DNA from: Saprospiraceae bacterium
GTDB lineage: Bacteria > Bacteroidota > Bacteroidia > Chitinophagales > Saprospiraceae
Length of the DNA stretch: 39,218 nucleotides
Direction of reading: 5' to 3'
Assembly (NCBI GenBank): GCA_022448995.1
Contig: JAKVCT010000015.1
Coordinates: 1 to 39,218 of the forward strand
Position numbers and translations under genes: made by a program. The stretch's first letter is position 1, and each line of letters starts with the position of its first letter. The notes below the pieces were generated by a model that worked only from the letters and a program-made list of their open reading frames with translations, was not told the DNA's origin and did no database searches. This document shows, one piece after another, positions 36,261-39,218 of the stretch.

Positions 36261-37328
36261 ATGAAGTACTTTACCCCAATATTTACAGCTTTTTTAGCTT
36301 GCATTTTATTTTCTGTTTCCCCAGTTCAAGCACAGAAAAATAAAAAAAAGTTGCTCTATGCTAAAGCTATCCTTTTTAACTCAGGACAAGCAAAATTAAA
36401 ATCAGAATATCATGCTGATTTAGAGGAAGCAGTTAATGTTCTAAACACTAATGCAAAGTCTGAGATTACTATTCACGGACATACCGATTCTGTAGGCACG
36501 TACAAAGATAATGAACTTTTGGCGAACAACCGCGCATTAGCTGTATATAACTATTTAGCTAAACTAGGAGCAGATACCTCAAAAATAGAAATGCGAGCTT
36601 ATGGTGAATATAGTCCATTTGGAGATGATGGCACTACCAAAGGACGTGCACAGAACCGTCGAGTAACCCTCTATGTACAAGAACCTTACAACCCAGATGA
36701 TTATATTTTTAGATCTACAATTAGTGGACGATTAACTGATGCTAAATCTAGAGAACCACTCAACAATGCAATGATACTTTTCAATTACTTGGAGAATAGA
36801 GATACGGTGTACACTGATGATAATGGATATTATGAGTATACTGTTCTTAAAGAAACAAGGGTTGAAACACGAACTTATGCAAAAGGATATTTTTTCATAT
36901 CTAAGGTTACATCTGTAGAAAATAAGCAAGTACATACTGTTAATTTTAGTTTGGAACGAGCAATTTTAGGAGGGAAAATGTTATTCCAAGGCTTATATTT
37001 TAGATCGGGAACAGCAGAACTGTTACCTTCTTCAGAAAAAGCCATGGAAGGTTTGTTAGCATTTATGAATGTGAATAATGAATTAAAGATTGAAATAGGA
37101 GGACATATCAATAAGCCCAATCAACTACCTGTATCTGAAACAAGTACTTCGTTCAAACTTTCAGAGGCAAGAGCCAAAACGGTTTATGATTATTTATTAG
37201 ATAGGGGGATTGATGCTAATCGTTTGGCTTATCAAGGATATGGCAATTGGGAAATGATCAACCCATTAGCCAAAACAGAATTGCAAATGCAAGTAAATAG
37301 ACGTGTAGAAATAAAAGTGATTGAGTAG
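36261..37328 (+). CDS. Exported protein with two OmpA domains
   Basis: A 355-residue protein with a signal peptide (MKYFTPIFTAFLACILFS, cut near VQAQ). The first OmpA C-terminal-like domain (30-145) has the motif HGHTDSVG and the arginine in NRRVTLYV, which bind peptidoglycan diaminopimelate. A carboxypeptidase-regulatory/CNA-B-like beta domain follows (150-230, STISGRLTDAKSREPLNNA). A second OmpA domain (240-355) keeps NRRVEIKV but reads GGHINKP where GHTD is expected, so the key Asp is Asn and binding may be lost. It probably links outer membrane to cell wall. It is monocistronic with a terminator directly after. Confidence 0.92.
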   Translation: MKYFTPIFTAFLACILFSVSPVQAQKNKKKLLYAKAILFNSGQAKLKSEYHADLEEAVNVLNTNAKSEITIHGHTDSVGTYKDNELLANNRALAVYNYLAKLGADTSKIEMRAYGEYSPFGDDGTTKGRAQNRRVTLYVQEPYNPDDYIFRSTISGRLTDAKSREPLNNAMILFNYLENRDTVYTDDNGYYEYTVLKETRVETRTYAKGYFFISKVTSVENKQVHTVNFSLERAILGGKMLFQGLYFRSGTAELLPSSEKAMEGLLAFMNVNNELKIEIGGHINKPNQLPVSETSTSFKLSEARAKTVYDYLLDRGIDANRLAYQGYGNWEMINPLAKTELQMQVNRRVEIKVIE

Positions 37329-37404
37329 GGAGGCAAAATAAGCGGAAAGTTTTTTAGGAGAAAAGACCAAGATAAATCGAATTAATTTGGTCTAGAAAAT
37401 AGTA

Positions 37405-37440
37405 AGAGTCTAGAACTCCTCTGAACTAGACTCTCTTTTT
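37405..37440 (+). terminator. Intrinsic terminator of the OmpA-family gene
   Basis: AGAGTCTAG (37405-37413) and CTAGACTCT (37426-37434) form a 9-bp stem followed by CTTTTT. It is placed 77 bp after the stop. Confidence 0.85.
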
Positions 37441-37720
37441 ACTATATTCATGTTTAAATCCAAAATGTTGCTTTCCCAGCAACCAATTATGTTCTCATGC
37501 GTTGCGTTGTACTGCTAATGTACAAATCTTAAATAATATAAACAATCAATTTTGCTGAAGATCTTTATTTTTTTGCTATTTGCTAACAATCATTTTATAT
37601 TATTACATTAATATCTGCTTAAAAGAGAGGTGAATCTCTTAAAAGTTTACTTATCATAAACATTAAGTTAGCATTAGAGCTTATTCAAAAACTGCTCTTC
37701 GTTTTAGTATCTCAATACTG

Positions 37721-37850
37721 TTAGCTAAGAGCATATCTACATTTATCATAATTGTCAATACTAATGGCCAATTTATATAGCTTTTCAGCTATTTTAGCTT
37801 TGCTGAGCTCTTTGAGGGTAAATCCTAATTTTAGATATGCTCTAAGCTAA
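37721..37850. mobile_element. 130-bp TIR element with internal core repeat
   Basis: The left end TTAGCTAAGAGCATATCTAC (37721) and the right end read on the - strand from 37850, TTAGCTTAGAGCATATCTAA, differ at few positions over about 24 bp. Inside, at 37797-37821, is a diverged core repeat (GCTTTGCTGAGCTCTTTGAG). The inner ends are of the AGAGCATGTCTAAAATT family. It is not coding. Confidence 0.65.
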
Positions 37851-37880
37851 AAATGGAATATCTATTCAGGTATGCACATT

Positions 37881-38705
37881 CTAATGTATTCGATCTGCAA
37901 TCAAAATCACTGCACGTTTGTCCACATTTAGTACCTGAGCACCATTTTTATATTCGTAGAGTGGGTCTGTCCAATGTCGATGACCACAACAATACAAAGT
38001 AGGAGCTAGTTGTTCAAGCCAAAGTTGAATATCTACTTCACCAGAATTACGTGCATTAGGTTTACTAGGGCTCTGATGTAGGAGGAAAAGATCAGGTTTT
38101 TGTTGAGCCAAGTCATAAAAATATCGTTCAAAATCTCGTCTAGGGACACGTTGGGGCTTATACTTGTTACCCATGATACCGCTGATTCCTGCAATATTTA
38201 GACCTTCGACTTGAGTTTGTTCATGTTGTATATAGTGAATTCCTGCCAGTTTTTTGAATTGTTCAAACTCCATAGCCTTACCAAAGCTATCATGATTACC
38301 TGCAACTCCAACTACCCATTTGAAATATTCGTTAAACCGTTTCCATACTACACGAACATCTCCTAACCCACCACGCGCCTCTAAAACAGCATAGTAATCT
38401 CCACATAGTATTATTCCTATATTTTCTGGTCTGAGTTGAGGTAAATTTTTCTTTATACTTTCACAGAGATAGTTGGGTAAGACTTCTCCCAACAATAAGG
38501 CATTTGTACCAAAAGACATTCTTCCTTGTAAATCAGATGTGACAACTATAGCATCTAGTGTCTTAGGCAATCCTTTGATTCTACCCACCAAGATAGGTAA
38601 ACACGGGTTCTCTACTTGTTTTCTTAAATATTTCCTTGTGCCAGGTGCAGCTGATAAATAAGGTAGTTGATCTATTGGTCTTGAGCTAATTTCTGTGATA
38701 TACAT
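37881..38705 (-). CDS. Calcineurin-like metallophosphoesterase
   Basis: A 274-residue protein with the phosphoesterase metal-site series: VVTSDLQGRMS (Asp, with Gln in place of the usual His in DxH), LCGDYYAV (GDxx), VAGNHDSFG (GNHD), LLHQSP and CCGHRHW (GHxH). Most metal ligands are present, so it is likely active on a phosphomonoester or diester, substrate unknown. The N-terminal ~50 residues (SSRPIDQLPYLSAAPGTRKYL) precede the fold. There is no signal peptide. It is monocistronic; the start is 43 bp from the stop of the adjacent IS630 transposase on the same strand, so the insertion boundary falls in its promoter region. Confidence 0.87.
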   Translation of the reverse strand: MYITEISSRPIDQLPYLSAAPGTRKYLRKQVENPCLPILVGRIKGLPKTLDAIVVTSDLQGRMSFGTNALLLGEVLPNYLCESIKKNLPQLRPENIGIILCGDYYAVLEARGGLGDVRVVWKRFNEYFKWVVGVAGNHDSFGKAMEFEQFKKLAGIHYIQHEQTQVEGLNIAGISGIMGNKYKPQRVPRRDFERYFYDLAQQKPDLFLLHQSPSKPNARNSGEVDIQLWLEQLAPTLYCCGHRHWTDPLYEYKNGAQVLNVDKRAVILIADRIH

Positions 38706-38748
38706 AATTATTCTTTTGTGTACTTAGTACTATGTAAAATAAATAAGT

Positions 38749-39218
38749 TTATATTTTAGTATTGGCTGAATTCACTTTTTCATAATGCCTTTTCATTTTA
38801 TGTCTGGCATCTGAAATAGAAAATTGCCAATTTATTTTAATCTGTTTATCATTTCGTTCTTTGACAAGTTTGAGAACTTCACGTTCTAGTATTTCTTTTG
38901 TTGGTATCCTTCTTTTAAGGCAAAGCCTAGCCAAAGCAGAAAACTCTGTTTCAATTACATTGAGCCAAGATCCTGAATTTGGAGTATAATGGAACTCAAA
39001 TTTTTGACTAAGCTCATAAGCTGTTTGGGCATCAAAACGCTCATAAAAAGAACTGGCATTGTGGGTATTAAGATTATCTTGTATCAATCTTATTTTTTTA
39101 GCTTTCGGAAAATGAGTAGCTAGTATTTGCATAAATTCAGCATATTCTACTTTTCTTCTTCGGTCGTAAACGATTGCTATTCTTTTTCCTGTTAAAGGTT
39201 CTATTGCGGCAAATAAAC
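38749..39218 (-). CDS. IS630-family transposase, truncated by the window edge
   Basis: The frame runs open through 39218, so the N terminus lies beyond the window. The visible part reads FAAIEPLTGKRIAIVYDRRRK, then the DDE core: Asp in LIQDNLNTHNASSFYERF and Glu in SWLNVIETEFSAL, with the C-terminal block KINWQFSISDARHKMKRHY. These are IS630/Tc1-mariner-type landmarks. The first catalytic Asp lies outside the window. The left insertion-sequence end must lie between 38706 and 38748, but no inverted repeat can be checked without the other end. It is not clearly the source of the small TIR elements, whose ends differ. Confidence 0.9.
   Translation of the reverse strand, partial: LFAAIEPLTGKRIAIVYDRRRKVEYAEFMQILATHFPKAKKIRLIQDNLNTHNASSFYERFDAQTAYELSQKFEFHYTPNSGSWLNVIETEFSALARLCLKRRIPTKEILEREVLKLVKERNDKQIKINWQFSISDARHKMKRHYEKVNSANTKI

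Larger units (their letters stand above)
37329..37880. other. 552-bp non-coding gap
   Basis: Contains the terminator 37405-37440, small hairpins GTTGCT-N5-AGCAAC (37467-37483) and AAGAGA-N6-TCTCTT (37623-37640), and the TIR element 37721-37850. I see nothing else. Confidence 0.5.

Noticed and set aside
38749..39218. IS630 transposase as source of the small TIR elements
   Set aside because: Its ends are not visible, and the four end types seen do not match anything at 38706-38748.

Overview
The window is AT-rich and reads as a Bacteroidota chromosome. I favour a marine gliding lineage such as Saprospiria or a neighbouring Cytophagia-like group, but no marker here settles the genus. The support is a DUF3822-like gene overlapping rsmD, a CcmC/CcsA-type haem gene followed by a tiny CcmD-like gene, OmpA-family and WG-repeat exported proteins, leaders with almost no Shine-Dalgarno sequence, and many LRR/TPR proteins. 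Most genes are housekeeping or conserved-hypothetical. The left edge falls just upstream of pyrG and the right edge cuts an IS630-type transposase.

Layout. 1-5 kb: pyrG (+), a small acidic protein (-), a hypothetical gene (+) whose start lies 4 bp from a 162-bp terminal-inverted-repeat element, and a biotin carboxylase (+). 5-10 kb: an aminotransferase, an exported LRR protein and glutamate dehydrogenase, all on -, with two degraded coding scraps between them. 10-14.4 kb: a - strand run encoding a membrane-anchored protein, a DUF3822-like protein, RsmD, a CcmC/CcsA haem-handling protein and a CcmD-like peptide. 15-17.6 kb: a zinc-knuckle/SDR fusion (+) whose stop codon starts a (GTAA)10 microsatellite, a tRNA-like gene with anticodon CAT, and a degenerate methyltransferase (-). 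17.9-23 kb: a glycosyltransferase fused to a decayed sugar-phosphate transferase, then a cytoplasmic LRR protein and a TPR protein that converge with overlapping stop codons. 23-27 kb: a tightly packed - strand block of PtuA-like ATPase, PtuB-like HNH protein, queG and the TPR gene, downstream of ornithine aminotransferase. 27.5-31.4 kb: a 1290-residue exported WG-repeat protein. 31.9-39.2 kb: a DEDDh exonuclease, a lipoprotein, prfB with a programmed +1 frameshift, a protein with two OmpA domains, a metallophosphoesterase and the truncated transposase.

The most notable genetic system is the two-gene ATPase/HNH cassette at 24.0-25.8 kb. It resembles the Septu (PtuAB) anti-phage system, is joined without a spacer to queG, and has a serine where the family usually has the second cysteine of CxYC. 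The most notable non-coding signal is a dispersed intergenic repeat: at least ten copies of a ~23-bp core (GCTTCGCAGAGCCCTTCGGG followed by GTT in its best copies), several of them inside short elements bounded by one of at least four kinds of terminal inverted repeat. These look like miniature mobile elements, and they account for much of the otherwise empty intergenic DNA.

All domain and family calls are from reading the sequence by eye; no database search was run.
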